Of a stretch of DNA of 64,000 nt, positions 45,175-54,469 are shown one piece after another (position 1 is the stretch's first letter; every line of letters begins with the position of its first letter). The notes under the pieces are model-generated. The model had not been told where the DNA came from, searched no databases, and saw nothing but the letters and a program-made list of their open reading frames with translations. Location of the stretch: NCBI RefSeq assembly GCF_041429785.1, contig NZ_CP163423.1, forward strand, positions 2,728,001 through 2,792,000, in the 5' to 3' direction. This DNA comes from Fretibacter rubidus. GTDB lineage: Bacteria > Pseudomonadota > Alphaproteobacteria > Caulobacterales > Maricaulaceae. Position numbers and translations under genes: made by a program.

Positions 45175-46119
45175 CAAGACGTCGCGAATATCGCCCGATC
45201 CGACCTCATCTGCCGCCTCGGCCCAACTTATGAGTGAGGGGTCTTTGGGGTCAATCAGCGTGATTTGCGGACTAATCAAAAGGTCGCCGCCTTCAAGACC
45301 CTTGCCTTTTAGGCGCAGTGTCGTGCCGCTATTGGTGCCTGCAGGAATATTAAGCGATACTGTGCCGCGCGGCATGGGCACTTTCACTTTGGCCCCCAAA
45401 ACTGCTTCTTTCAGCGTTATAGGCAGGATAAGGCGGATGTTTTGACCATCGCGAGAGAAATATTTATGCGGTTTAACCGAAATTTCGACTTTCGCGTCAC
45501 CCGCACGTCCGCCGTTCACACCCGCATGCCCGCGACCGCGCAGCCGCAAGACAGCGCCGTCAACAACACCTTCGGGAATTGCGACATTTAACGCGTCACC
45601 GTCTTTGGTCTTAATGCGTTTTTTGCCGCCCTTTAAGGCCTCAGCAAAGCTCATGGAGATTTTATAGCGAATATCAGCGCCGTTTTTAGGTTGTGCGCGT
45701 TGCGTGCGGCCATAACCTTGCCGCCGCGGACCGCCCGTTTGTCCGCCCATATTCATCCCAAAAAGGGAGGAGAACAAATCAGCCATATCGTCTTGCCCGC
45801 CCGCCATACCGCCGCCAAAACCTGCGCGCTCAAACCCGCCAAAGCCTTCGCCGTGAAAGCCGCCCGAACTGGCGCGGGCATAGGGGTTTTGCTGCTGACC
45901 GCTGGCATCAACCTGCCCGCTATCATATTGCGCGCGGAGTTTTTTGTCTGTCAGAAGCGTGTAGGCCGCTGAGATTTCTTTAAACCGATTGGCCGCTGCG
46001 TCGTCACCTGGATTAACATCAGGGTGCAGCTTTTTTGCCAAAGCGCGATACGCCTTGCGAATGTCGGCGTCAGAGGCCGTCTTGGACACACCAAGCAATG
46101 TATAGGGATCTTTTGCCAC
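45169..46119 (-). CDS. DnaJ-class co-chaperone (CbpA-like)
   Basis: The 316-residue protein has a J domain with HPD (AYRALAKKLHPDVNPG), a long Gly/Phe-rich linker (about residues 75-135) and a DnaJ C-terminal peptide-binding domain, but no Cys-rich zinc domain, so it is the type II, CbpA-like class. It should stimulate DnaK. The start is GTG with AAAGGAGG upstream. The GTA cluster begins 67 bases upstream on the same strand, so read-through into this gene is possible. Confidence 0.92.
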   Translation of the reverse strand: MAKDPYTLLGVSKTASDADIRKAYRALAKKLHPDVNPGDDAAANRFKEISAAYTLLTDKKLRAQYDSGQVDASGQQQNPYARASSGGFHGEGFGGFERAGFGGGMAGGQDDMADLFSSLFGMNMGGQTGGPRRQGYGRTQRAQPKNGADIRYKISMSFAEALKGGKKRIKTKDGDALNVAIPEGVVDGAVLRLRGRGHAGVNGGRAGDAKVEISVKPHKYFSRDGQNIRLILPITLKEAVLGAKVKVPMPRGTVSLNIPAGTNSGTTLRLKGKGLEGGDLLISPQITLIDPKDPSLISWAEAADEVGSGDIRDVLS

Positions 46120-46185
46120 ACGGCCTCCTTTCCCTTTGCATTTAAGCGGTCAAAGGCCAAAAACAATGGGCGCGGCGGGTAAAAT

Positions 46186-49100
46186 CTATGAGGGCGTTAT
46201 CGTGAGAGGTGGGCCGTAACCATAGGCGCGAGACCCTTGGGCGACCGTGACCCGGGTGATATCCGCCTGGTGGATTGTTGGTAAAAGTAACAACGGTGTG
46301 TCAACGGTGAAATTTTCAGACCCGCCATTATTAAAGTTGACCTTGACCGCATAGAACTCACGCTCCTCGCCCAGTGGTATATCAAGACCCGCCCAACTAT
46401 CCCCACCGCTACGACTGCGCCTTATCCATGATATGATAGACCCATCGCCTCCCGCGTCTATCCGACCATGAACAGGGGATAGGGGTCGCAGATGAGCGGC
46501 GGTGTAAGGCAAAACATAGGGGTCGCTTTGACGACCCGCCATAACGCCAGTGACGGAGATATCCGTTCCAATCGCGTCTTCATCTAAGGCCATATCAACC
46601 CAACCTTGACCAAGCCAAATGACGCGCGCACCAGCCACGATTGTCTCACCCATAGGCTGGTCTGTCCCCGCCAATCCGCGCAGCAATGTTGATAAGCGGT
46701 ATTGATCTGGGCCTGTCAGGACAATATCGCGAGCTTGGAATATTTCCCACCCCTGCGCGGTTTCAACCGCAAAACGATTCGCGCCCGATAGCAAAGCCTC
46801 TCTTTCCACTGATGATATATGCAAGGCGGGCATATAAATATCAATTTGGGTCCCGTAGTCCCAGCGTCCAATGGGGCCAGCCGCCATACCGCCGAGCAAC
46901 GCCCCGACCTTCACAGGTTCAGTCGCGGTTACGCTCTCGCCTCCCGCACTTATTGTGCAGAAATTAAACGGCACAGCAAAAGCGCCGACCAATGGACCCC
47001 GCCGATCAGAGCCGTCATAGTTTGGGATATCAATCGCCAGCACCTGCGGCTTTGGCGACCAGACAGGATCATGGATAACCCCGGGCGTGGTCCCGTTAAA
47101 GGGCAAGCCGTTCATATCTATATCATATGCGCGTGCAGAGGCGCGCAACGCCTGCGGACCGTCAAGCTCTGTGATTTGCCACGCGCCCGTCTCCCCCGGC
47201 AGGCTGACAACATCCCCAACCGAAATGTCTTGTCGGGCCGGCGATAAGATGAATTGCACTTTCGCATCCAAATTTTGCGCCGCGAATAACAAACGGTTCG
47301 CGGTGATAGACGCCAGAGAAGCGTCCATGACGATTGGTGCATTGATGTCTAGAATGCGGACTGTTTCTGCGTCTCTATGTTTGGCCGATACCACGCTACT
47401 TTGAAAATCCCGGGCCCCGTCGATAAAATGAAGACGCACGTCACGCAGCTCTGTCTCTGGGTCATGTTTAATATGACGCATGGGCCCGCCGTCTTGCGCC
47501 ACTAAATCTTGCACATCCAGGGCCGTGACTGTCGCGCCTTGGGTTGGGGCGAATGATAGCCCGTCCGCCGTCTCCACTGGCTCAAAACCGTAGACCATAG
47601 CCAGCGGGCCAATGGCGGCGCGCGCACTCATCGGACGGTCGATGAGGTAGCCTTCTAGCAGACCTTGAATTTTGCTCGTATCAATATCGACCAACCCTGT
47701 TTGCTGCGCCAAATCAGCAACTACATCAGCCACAGCGACAAGGCCCATACGCCCCGTGATCCAATGACCGCGTTCCCAATTCCCACCGTCTGACCAAATA
47801 CTGTCGCGTGCAGGAAAATCAGGAAAAGGCCGCGCGTCCCAACACCAAATATGGGAGGCGTCTGTGTCGATCATCGGCCCATCAAACAGATTGGACTGCG
47901 GATTTCCAGCGCCAGAATAATGGGTCAGAAACGCTTCCAAGTAACGTCGCTGAATAAGGTCATCACGGGCGGCGCTAGAATAATAGGGCGCGGCGCCTTC
48001 GCTGCTTTTGGGGTCATAAAAAACATTGGGCTGATTAGCCCCTTTATCAATGGCGGGACAGCCAATTTCGGTCAGCCAAAAGGGTTTGCTGCGCGGCACC
48101 CAAGGCGAGGCTGTTGTCTCCACCCCGTCAATGCGGTTGATATGGGGTTGATACCACCAGCTGCGGATGTCTTTATTGCGAAACACCCAAGACTTTGCAT
48201 GGGCACTATCAAAAATCTCGGTGCGGATTTGTTCATCGCGCGCATCCGTATCAGCATAGTAATAATCATAACCCTCGCCGCCCTCGATATTGGCTTTGAG
48301 GTAGTCGGTATCATAGGGTGAGTTGGCCTTGTCCGCATCCAGGTGATCCGTCCCGTCCCGCCAGTCTGACAGCGGGAAATAGGCGTCAATCCCAACAGCA
48401 TCAATCGCAGGGTGCATCCACAGCGGGTCGAGATGAAAGGTGACGTCACCACTGCCGTCTTGGGGATGGTGTCCGAAATATTCAGACCAATCAGCGGCAT
48501 AGCTAATTTTCGTCTCAGGCCGCAAGACTGTGCGCGCATCTGCCGCGAGTTGCATAAGCTGGGTCACGGCTGGGTAATGAGTACGGCTGCTTCTGATGGT
48601 GGTCAGACCCACCATTTCAGAGCCAATGATAAAGCGTTCCACACCGCCCGCTAATTCCGCCAAATGGGCGTAGTGCAATATGAAGCGCCGAAAGGACATT
48701 TCATCAGGACCATTATAAATGACGTTATCACCGCTTACGCCAAAATCATTGGGGGTTGCTGTCCCGAAAAACTGCGTGACCTGATCGCTTGCAGTGGCGG
48801 TCATATCATCAACATCCGCGCAGCTAATCCGTCCGCGCCACGGAAAGGCAGGCTGTCCGGTGGCCCCGTCGAGCGCGGGTAAGTTATTATCCGGTGGAAT
48901 ATCCATCAGGATAAAGGGGTAAATCATCACCTTAAATCCGCGGTCACTTAAGATGCGGATAGTTTTCACAATACTATCATCGGACGGCGTGCCGCCGTAA
49001 TTCGGGCGCCCCTGCGCGTCTTTTGACACAATATAGGCGTCTGCGCGGGTGACGTCACAAACACGCCAGCGTGCTGTGCCTTCTAGCAGTCTGGTACCAG

Positions 49101-49971
49101 TTTCTACGGCGGGCTGAATACGGCATTCTCCGACCCGCAGGTCATCGCCAAACCAACTAATGACCAGAGAGATGTTTTTACAATTGGGCAAGGCGGTTTC
49201 AAGCTGATCAATGGCGCGAATAATATCAGCATCGCCAGACAGATTGTTCATATTAATCGGGTTGGCCGCGCCAGAATTGCTAATGTCTTCAATCACGTCA
49301 GGGCTATAGGCAAATTCGCCTGATGAAGGCAGCAGGTGCACGCCCGTGATTTGCGTCTCTAGCCGGGGGCGGTCGCTCGCATTGGGCGCAAGCCGCGTGA
49401 CCTGCACGTTAATTTGCGGCAGCCGCGCGCCGTAATCATCCAGCGGGAAATCCTCAAAGACGATATAGGCCGTGCCACGAAATGCAGGCACGGGGCCCGG
49501 TTCAATCGCGGCAATAATCGGATCAGGGTCTTGCGCCTCACGACCATTATAAACGCGCATGGTCAGCCCTGCGGTTGGTAACGGCGCGCCGTTCACCCAA
49601 ATCTGATCGACAGATTGAATTTCGCCCTCACAAAGGCCGATTGCGAAACTCATTGTATAGCTATAATTAGTTTGAGTTGGCCCACCTTTACCGCCTGCCT
49701 GTGTTTCGCTGGCGGTTTCTTTTAGGTTTGACGCCCAAATGACTTGCCCCGCGAGGCGAACGCGCCCGTAGCACCGCGCCATTGGCGCTCCGTCGCGAGA
49801 GGTCAAAAGATGAAATTGATTAAGACGCGGGCCGTCAATATTACGGTTATCAAAAACCGAACTAATCGCGTTGCCCGCATAGGCCAGCGCCACTTGTCCT
49901 GCGCTTTGCACAACGGCAGAGCCCAATTGCGCGCCGACGGCCCGCGCGCCAGAAACTAAAACAGTTGTCAT
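46186..49971 (-). CDS. GTA baseplate hub/host-specificity protein (gp15-like megatron)
   Basis: At 1261 residues this is the largest cluster protein and the tail-tip protein of RcGTA-type particles. The N-terminus (VSGARAVGAQLGSAVVQSAG, NQFHLLTSRDGAPMARCYGRVRLAGQVIW in part) and the central GTA TIM-barrel-like domain (KVMIYPFILMDIPP, FIIGSEMVGLTTIR, YAADWSEYFGHHP) are characteristic, followed by phage-tail domains. The barrel resembles glycoside hydrolases. It overlaps gp14 by four bases and ends the cluster. Confidence 0.95.
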   Translation of the reverse strand: MTTVLVSGARAVGAQLGSAVVQSAGQVALAYAGNAISSVFDNRNIDGPRLNQFHLLTSRDGAPMARCYGRVRLAGQVIWASNLKETASETQAGGKGGPTQTNYSYTMSFAIGLCEGEIQSVDQIWVNGAPLPTAGLTMRVYNGREAQDPDPIIAAIEPGPVPAFRGTAYIVFEDFPLDDYGARLPQINVQVTRLAPNASDRPRLETQITGVHLLPSSGEFAYSPDVIEDISNSGAANPINMNNLSGDADIIRAIDQLETALPNCKNISLVISWFGDDLRVGECRIQPAVETGTRLLEGTARWRVCDVTRADAYIVSKDAQGRPNYGGTPSDDSIVKTIRILSDRGFKVMIYPFILMDIPPDNNLPALDGATGQPAFPWRGRISCADVDDMTATASDQVTQFFGTATPNDFGVSGDNVIYNGPDEMSFRRFILHYAHLAELAGGVERFIIGSEMVGLTTIRSSRTHYPAVTQLMQLAADARTVLRPETKISYAADWSEYFGHHPQDGSGDVTFHLDPLWMHPAIDAVGIDAYFPLSDWRDGTDHLDADKANSPYDTDYLKANIEGGEGYDYYYADTDARDEQIRTEIFDSAHAKSWVFRNKDIRSWWYQPHINRIDGVETTASPWVPRSKPFWLTEIGCPAIDKGANQPNVFYDPKSSEGAAPYYSSAARDDLIQRRYLEAFLTHYSGAGNPQSNLFDGPMIDTDASHIWCWDARPFPDFPARDSIWSDGGNWERGHWITGRMGLVAVADVVADLAQQTGLVDIDTSKIQGLLEGYLIDRPMSARAAIGPLAMVYGFEPVETADGLSFAPTQGATVTALDVQDLVAQDGGPMRHIKHDPETELRDVRLHFIDGARDFQSSVVSAKHRDAETVRILDINAPIVMDASLASITANRLLFAAQNLDAKVQFILSPARQDISVGDVVSLPGETGAWQITELDGPQALRASARAYDIDMNGLPFNGTTPGVIHDPVWSPKPQVLAIDIPNYDGSDRRGPLVGAFAVPFNFCTISAGGESVTATEPVKVGALLGGMAAGPIGRWDYGTQIDIYMPALHISSVEREALLSGANRFAVETAQGWEIFQARDIVLTGPDQYRLSTLLRGLAGTDQPMGETIVAGARVIWLGQGWVDMALDEDAIGTDISVTGVMAGRQSDPYVLPYTAAHLRPLSPVHGRIDAGGDGSIISWIRRSRSGGDSWAGLDIPLGEEREFYAVKVNFNNGGSENFTVDTPLLLLPTIHQADITRVTVAQGSRAYGYGPPLTITPS

Positions 49972-50420
49972 AAAATGACCTTTGAAAATGGTGGAAAAGC
50001 AAAGCTATAGGCGTGACGTTTTTGCCAATAAGGCACGAGAAAACTCTCGACCACAGCACGCCCCCAATAGGCGTGAATGATTGTCGTCTCGCTGGCGCGC
50101 ACCGCAATATGTTTGCACATGGCATTCGGCGTCATACGAAACAGCATGATGTCACCGGGTTGTGTAGCGTCTAAATCAAGAGGGTTCAGGCAAGACTGCG
50201 CGGCCCGAAGCAATGTCTCTCGCCCTGTTTCTTCAGCCCAATTTGCCGTATAGGGCGGCGTTGCTATTGGTTCTTCCCCGTAAATTTCACGCCAAATACC
50301 GCGGACAAGGCCAAGGCAATCACAGCCCGCCTGCTTGGTGCTCGCCTGATGTTGATAAGGCGTGTCAATCCAATCTTGCGCACAGCGCAAGATCTCCGAG
50401 CGCAACTCTGTTTGGGTCAT
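49968..50420 (-). CDS. GTA NlpC/P60 cell-wall peptidase (gp14-like)
   Basis: The 150-residue protein has the NlpC/P60 Cys in KQAGCDCLGLVRG (about residue 35) and a His in CKHIAV or TIIHAYWG, which could cut peptidoglycan cross-links during DNA entry. It sits between the two tail hub genes with ATGA overlaps on both sides, exactly as in RcGTA. Confidence 0.93.
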   Translation of the reverse strand: MTQTELRSEILRCAQDWIDTPYQHQASTKQAGCDCLGLVRGIWREIYGEEPIATPPYTANWAEETGRETLLRAAQSCLNPLDLDATQPGDIMLFRMTPNAMCKHIAVRASETTIIHAYWGRAVVESFLVPYWQKRHAYSFAFPPFSKVIL

Positions 50421-51091
50421 TGGCCTGTTAAATCAGTGTAACGAGAACCGCCGTCACGGCTATCCGTTTCGCGCGGAGCAGCGGTTAAGGCGTCATCCCC
50501 GATCAAAAACGGAAAGCCGCGAAAGTTGCGACTATTGCCAAATTGATTGTGACAGGCAGAGAAGCTGCGCGGGCAAGTCGTGCCAGTAGGAAAGCTATCC
50601 GCATTAAGGCCGCAGCGCGCATCGCCAAAGTCCGCATCGCATTGCACGGAAAACACACGGCCCGTCGCACGGTCAAGACGCGCGCTTTCGCCCAGCCATT
50701 CAAATGTAAAGCTATCACCTTGACGGGTAATTTCCCCGATAAAGCCCGTACTGATTTTCAGCCGTTGCGAAAGATCGGCCCAATTGACGCGCGCTGTATC
50801 AAGACGCGCGCCTGCATATAATCCTGCGTCAATATCAGTCGCTGTGATGCGGTCATCACGGAACACGCCCTGCACAGAACCGTTATCAACGGCAAAACCA
50901 AGACGGCTATCCACCGCGCCGCCACTCAGGCCTGTTTCGGCAAAATAATCAACGCCTTTGATCCGGAAATTACGGTCATGATCGGTAAATCCCATAACAG
51001 TTCCGTTTCGCAACGTCAGTGTCCAGATCGTGCACAGCGTTGTTGCGCCGCTCTCTAAATGTTGTTTTACTGTTGGGGATAAATCACGCAT
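50417..51091 (-). CDS. GTA tail hub protein, DUF2163 (gp13-like)
   Basis: The 224-residue protein shows the DUF2163 pattern: TLCTIWTLTLRNGTVMGFTDHDR, GVFRDDRITATDIDAGLYAGA, and a C-terminal Cys-rich segment (VQCDADFGDARCG, CPRSFSACHNQFGN) that in RcGTA hub protein binds an iron-sulfur cluster. It overlaps the neighbours on both sides. Confidence 0.93.
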   Translation of the reverse strand: MRDLSPTVKQHLESGATTLCTIWTLTLRNGTVMGFTDHDRNFRIKGVDYFAETGLSGGAVDSRLGFAVDNGSVQGVFRDDRITATDIDAGLYAGARLDTARVNWADLSQRLKISTGFIGEITRQGDSFTFEWLGESARLDRATGRVFSVQCDADFGDARCGLNADSFPTGTTCPRSFSACHNQFGNSRNFRGFPFLIGDDALTAAPRETDSRDGGSRYTDLTGQ

Positions 51092-51695
51092 CTGTCAGCA
51101 CCTCGATAAGGGGGATGGAGGCAACCTCGCCCGCCCCAAACGCCTCTAGCGACAGGTCAAGCCCCTCTGTGTCAAAGCGCACAATGACGTCAAAATCAAA
51201 GCTAGCCGTAATTGTGCTGACCGCTGCCGGGGGTGTATTAAATGTCACGAGCCCCGTGTTGTAATTAATTAAAACATCTTCTGATGCGATAGGCTGACTA
51301 TTGTTAAAAAGCGTTACGCTACCCGCACGCGGTTTCGTAATTTTACGAACAAATTGACCTCCCTCATCACCGTAAATTTTAATCAGCTGAAATTCAGTTT
51401 CTTGACCATCCCCTGTTGCAATGGGGGCGTTATTAACGGCGTGGTCCAGCGGATCTTTGAACCGAAAGCTATAAAGCTGCCCATGGCGCGCCTCAAAAAA
51501 CGCCATGAGAGTTGCTATATCCGCATGGGATTTAATCCCCGCTGCCGCATTAAAACGCCGTCGCGACTGGCTCTGTGTACTATTGCGGTGCTCATAACCA
51601 TTGGCTAATTGGGTAATATCGGTCTTTCGCACAGGCCCGCCGCTCGCCCCAAAGGCAAGGCGCAGCGGGAATATAACGTCATGAAATGCACTCAT
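51084..51695 (-). CDS. GTA distal tail protein, DUF2460 (gp12-like)
   Basis: The 203-residue protein begins with FHDVIFPLRLAFGASGGP and contains FEARHGQLYSFRFKDPLDH, hallmarks of DUF2460 proteins. In RcGTA this protein forms the ring joining tail tube and baseplate. It overlaps the DUF2163 gene by eight bases. Confidence 0.94.
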   Translation of the reverse strand: MSAFHDVIFPLRLAFGASGGPVRKTDITQLANGYEHRNSTQSQSRRRFNAAAGIKSHADIATLMAFFEARHGQLYSFRFKDPLDHAVNNAPIATGDGQETEFQLIKIYGDEGGQFVRKITKPRAGSVTLFNNSQPIASEDVLINYNTGLVTFNTPPAAVSTITASFDFDVIVRFDTEGLDLSLEAFGAGEVASIPLIEVLTDA

Positions 51696-51715
51696 AATTG
51701 TCGCCTTAATTTAGC

Positions 51716-52123
51716 TTAAAGATAGCGCTGCCCCGCGTTGACCGCGCGGGCGAGCGTGGCTGATATTTGGCCTTGCGAACGATTAAAGCTTGCGGCGTCA
51801 GATACGCCGCTGACCGTCATATTCACGGTGACAGGCGGCTTGGTTTGGTTTTGGCTGGGCGTCGGCGAACTCCCAAGCCCGCTGACCGCGCCTGATAAGG
51901 GTCCCGTGATAAAGTTTGAAATTGCCATACGCGCCAAATCCCGCGCCACACTTTCTGCCAGATTATTAAACGAAAGCTCACCTGAGCGCGCAGCACGGTC
52001 TAGGGCTGTTGCGATACGATCACCTGCCGCTTCAAATAATTGTGCGGTTGCGTTCGCGGCATCAAAGGCCGGGCCTTGGGCGAAATCCTCTAGCGCCTGA
52101 GCGGCGTCATCTGTTGGGGTCAT
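51716..52123 (-). CDS. GTA tape-measure protein (gp11-like, short)
   Basis: The 135-residue protein is Ala-rich and helical (AATAQLFEAAGDRIATALDRAARSG in part), with the LARMAISNFITGPLSGAVSGL segment and the C-terminal VSGVSDAASFNRSQGQISATLARAV typical of GTA tape measures. RcGTA gp11 is about 219 residues. Since tail length follows this protein, the particle encoded here may have a shorter tail; that is inference. The start overlaps the chaperone gene by 17 bases. Confidence 0.88.
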   Translation of the reverse strand: MTPTDDAAQALEDFAQGPAFDAANATAQLFEAAGDRIATALDRAARSGELSFNNLAESVARDLARMAISNFITGPLSGAVSGLGSSPTPSQNQTKPPVTVNMTVSGVSDAASFNRSQGQISATLARAVNAGQRYL

Positions 52124-52361
52124 GATTATTCATATCCTTTATATCAGGGTAGCGCGCAGATAGAGCGGCAAAGCCCTCGCGGTTAAGCGCTTGTCGCTCT
52201 GTTGGCGCGGTCAGGGTCAGCCAGTCTTTGACGGAAATCGACCAAAACTCTTGTGGCGATAATCCGTAACGGCCTACCGCGAGTTTAAGCCAAGCCTCAA
52301 ACGGCCAGTCGTCATGCAGTTCTGCGTCATTAGACGGGGCATCTGCGTTAAAGTCGGGCAT
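52107..52361 (-). CDS. GTA tail assembly chaperone-like protein (gp10.1-like)
   Basis: The 84-residue protein has WPFEAWLKLAVGRYGLSPQEFW and LTLTAPTERQALNREGFAAL, the pattern of the short DUF2376-type phage tail chaperones found in GTA clusters. The ATG at 52,361 is preferred over the open frame to 52,400, which would overlap gp10 strongly. It overlaps both neighbours. Confidence 0.87.
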   Translation of the reverse strand: MPDFNADAPSNDAELHDDWPFEAWLKLAVGRYGLSPQEFWSISVKDWLTLTAPTERQALNREGFAALSARYPDIKDMNNHDPNR

Positions 52362-52674
52362 CAAAACTCTCCTCAAACACCGCGCAAATAGCCGGCACAA
52401 AAACTAGTACGTCGGCGTCGGATAGTTGTGCTACTGAGCTGTCAATATCTGCTTGCGCAGACATGGCTCGTGGGGAGGACGGTTGAGCCATTAAAAGACA
52501 GTCCAGTAGCACGCGCGCCTCTTCCGGCCCGATACGGCGCATGGCATCTGCCAAGGCGTGTGGTCCAGCGGCCGAGAGGCGCGAACTGATATGGGAGAGA
52601 GCCCCCAAAGTCAGACGTAAAGTAAAGGTGCGCGCGCCAATCACAACACGCTGATCACCGGGTTGAAATCCCAT
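52348..52674 (-). CDS. GTA gp10-like tail assembly protein (GTA_TAM family)
   Basis: The 108-residue protein shows TFTLRLTLGALSHISSRLSAAGPHALADAM and RIGPEEARVLLDCLL, typical of the gene transfer agent family placed directly after the major tail gene. It probably works with gp10.1 in tail assembly. It abuts gp9 with no gap. Confidence 0.9.
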   Translation of the reverse strand: MGFQPGDQRVVIGARTFTLRLTLGALSHISSRLSAAGPHALADAMRRIGPEEARVLLDCLLMAQPSSPRAMSAQADIDSSVAQLSDADVLVFVPAICAVFEESFDARL

Positions 52675-53088
52675 TTAATCGATTACTGTAAAGCTTGCGG
52701 CACCCGCGCTGTGAAAGGTCAATTCATAAGATGCTTCGCCGTTAAATGTGCCCGCATAAGACAAGCTTGCGATTAGAAACGGACCTTCGATGATACCGAA
52801 ATGGGGGATAATGACTTGAGTGTCTATCAAGCTTTGGTCAAAGAAAGCGCTGCGCGCCACGGCGTCTGACGCCTTATCACGAAACACGCCTGCGCCAGAA
52901 ATTTCAACCGATTTTGTACCTGCACCTGGCAGTAACTCGCGCCATGCGTCTAGGCTTTCACTATCAGTCACATCAACGCTGCGCGCATTAAAGCGCAAGG
53001 TCTTGGTACGAAGACCCGCAAGCGTGATAAAATCACCCGCATCATTTTTAAGTTTAACGAGTAGGTCGCGTCCAGCTTGTGCGCTCAT
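52675..53088 (-). CDS. GTA major tail protein (TP901-1 family, gp9-like)
   Basis: The 137-residue protein begins with SAQAGRDLLVKLKNDAGDFITLAGLRTK and ends with SYAGTFNGEASYELTFHSAGAASF, the pattern of the GTA tail-tube protein. Hexamers stack to form the tube. It overlaps gp8 by four bases. Confidence 0.93.
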   Translation of the reverse strand: MSAQAGRDLLVKLKNDAGDFITLAGLRTKTLRFNARSVDVTDSESLDAWRELLPGAGTKSVEISGAGVFRDKASDAVARSAFFDQSLIDTQVIIPHFGIIEGPFLIASLSYAGTFNGEASYELTFHSAGAASFTVID

Positions 53089-53522
53089 GAAGTCTCCAAT
53101 TCTTGGTCAGTCGTAATGCGAAGGCGAATGACGCCGTGCAGGGTGAGGCCGTCAGTGGCCCGAAAAATGTCGGTCAGGAGGATATGACGGTTGACAACAA
53201 CCCCATCCTCAACCGTTAAATCACCGTCAATCAACACACGGCTCACCGCGCCAATGAGAGACAGCATTTCCGCCCGTCCCGCATAACGCGACCACAGATG
53301 CAAGGTCTGTAGATGGTTAGTGATCACCCCGCCCTGCCCGCTCGCGTCTTCGCTGCGCAGCGGGCCGAAAGTGAGATAAGGAAAGACCGGATCATCCGGC
53401 GCGTGATCATAAAGCCGCGGGTCCTCGCCAAGTTGTGATTGAATAATCAGGCTGTTTGACAGCAAGTCATAAAGCCCACGACTGAGCGAAAGCGCCCCGT
53501 TCGGGTCGGTGTGTGACGCCAT
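53085..53522 (-). CDS. GTA tail terminator protein, DUF3168 (gp8-like)
   Basis: The 145-residue protein has LSRGLYDLLSNS ... VFPYLTFGPLRSEDASGQG and HLWSRYAGRAEMLSLIGAVSRVL, the DUF3168 pattern. This protein closes the head-proximal end of the tail. It overlaps gp7 by one base. Confidence 0.92.
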   Translation of the reverse strand: MASHTDPNGALSLSRGLYDLLSNSLIIQSQLGEDPRLYDHAPDDPVFPYLTFGPLRSEDASGQGGVITNHLQTLHLWSRYAGRAEMLSLIGAVSRVLIDGDLTVEDGVVVNRHILLTDIFRATDGLTLHGVIRLRITTDQELETS

Positions 53523-53839
53523 TATTGTTGTTCCTCTTCACAGATAAGATGCAAGCGTTCGCGCCGATTATCCGGGTCAGAGGCCGAGATAACGCGCAAG
53601 ATGCGGCTGCCCCACATCAGGCGCGCCCGTTCGGGAAAATCATCGTAAAATCGTGTGGTGACGCGGTAGGTTTGGATAACGCTGAGCCGTCCATTTTCGC
53701 GAGTCTCTGACAAGCTGCGCGGTGCGATATGGCCCCAAACTTTGCGGTGCCAGACCCACTGAGTGACATGTCCGCCGAAATCATCACTTGTTAATTGCGG
53801 TTTATAAACGCCGAGCCGCGTGCGCAAATGCCCGATCAT
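53522..53839 (-). CDS. GTA head closure / stopper protein (gp7-like)
   Basis: The 105-residue protein matches the phage head-tail joining family (VTRFYDDFPERARLMWGSRILRV). It sits between head-tail adaptor and tail terminator, the expected order. Overlaps both neighbours by one to four bases. Confidence 0.9.
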   Translation of the reverse strand: MIGHLRTRLGVYKPQLTSDDFGGHVTQWVWHRKVWGHIAPRSLSETRENGRLSVIQTYRVTTRFYDDFPERARLMWGSRILRVISASDPDNRRERLHLICEEEQQ

Positions 53840-54399
53840 AGCCGCACCATACGGTATGGCATCAACAGCGCATCGACCATCATCGGCACAGGCGGGGCGT
53901 TATCATCCCCGCGAAATTCATAGCTTTGGGCGAGGATGAGTAGCACCGCTTGGCGCAAAGGCATGGGAATATCCTCTGGCATAGACCCATGACCGGCAAC
54001 CACGTCAATCTCCACGGCGCTAGCCCCTGACAGTATCGCCTGCCAGTTATTATGCGCGGACAGCGATACAACAGGCGGCTGACAGCGCAGATTAACCGTC
54101 ACATTTTCAAGGCCGACATTGACACGCGCCCCTGCGTTATCCAGCACAGCCACAGAGGTCACATCCGTAATTGGGTGGTGATTGATAAACACACCCCGCC
54201 CCGACACACGTGTTGTTGTTAGCCGCATTTCGCGGGTGATTAAGGCGCCGCCAATCATGGCTTCCACGCGGATGCGCGCAGCCCGAATTAGATCGGTAAT
54301 GAGCGCGTCGTCATCATCCGTATCAACGCGCAAAAATATCTTAGCGTAATCCAGGCTCACGGGTTCAACGGCGGGTGGGGTAATATTAATCATTGGCAT
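53836..54399 (-). CDS. GTA head-tail adaptor (gp6-like)
   Basis: The 187-residue protein has the gp6/HK97-connector pattern: LDYAKIFLRVDTDDDDALITDLIRAARIRVEAMI in part, and a helical C-terminus (PLRQAVLLILAQSYEFRGD). In RcGTA it links portal and head closure. It is the first gene after the intra-cluster terminator. Confidence 0.91.
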   Translation of the reverse strand: MPMINITPPAVEPVSLDYAKIFLRVDTDDDDALITDLIRAARIRVEAMIGGALITREMRLTTTRVSGRGVFINHHPITDVTSVAVLDNAGARVNVGLENVTVNLRCQPPVVSLSAHNNWQAILSGASAVEIDVVAGHGSMPEDIPMPLRQAVLLILAQSYEFRGDDNAPPVPMMVDALLMPYRMVRL

Positions 54400-54416
54400 T
54401 AATGCGGACCTTCCAA

Positions 54417-54444
54417 AGAAAAAGCCCCGCGTGACCGCGAGGCT
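54417..54444 (-). terminator. Rho-independent terminator after the major capsid gene, inside the GTA cluster
   Basis: On the minus strand a GC-rich stem forms between 54,444-54,436 and 54,431-54,423 (AGCCTCGCG with CGCGGGGCT, one mismatch, four-base loop) and runs directly into TTTTTC. It sits in the only sizeable gap among the structural genes, 30-50 bases after the capsid stop. Partial termination here would give more capsid than tail transcript. Confidence 0.75.
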
Positions 54445-54469
54445 GAAATTTAAATAACCGCGGACTTAA

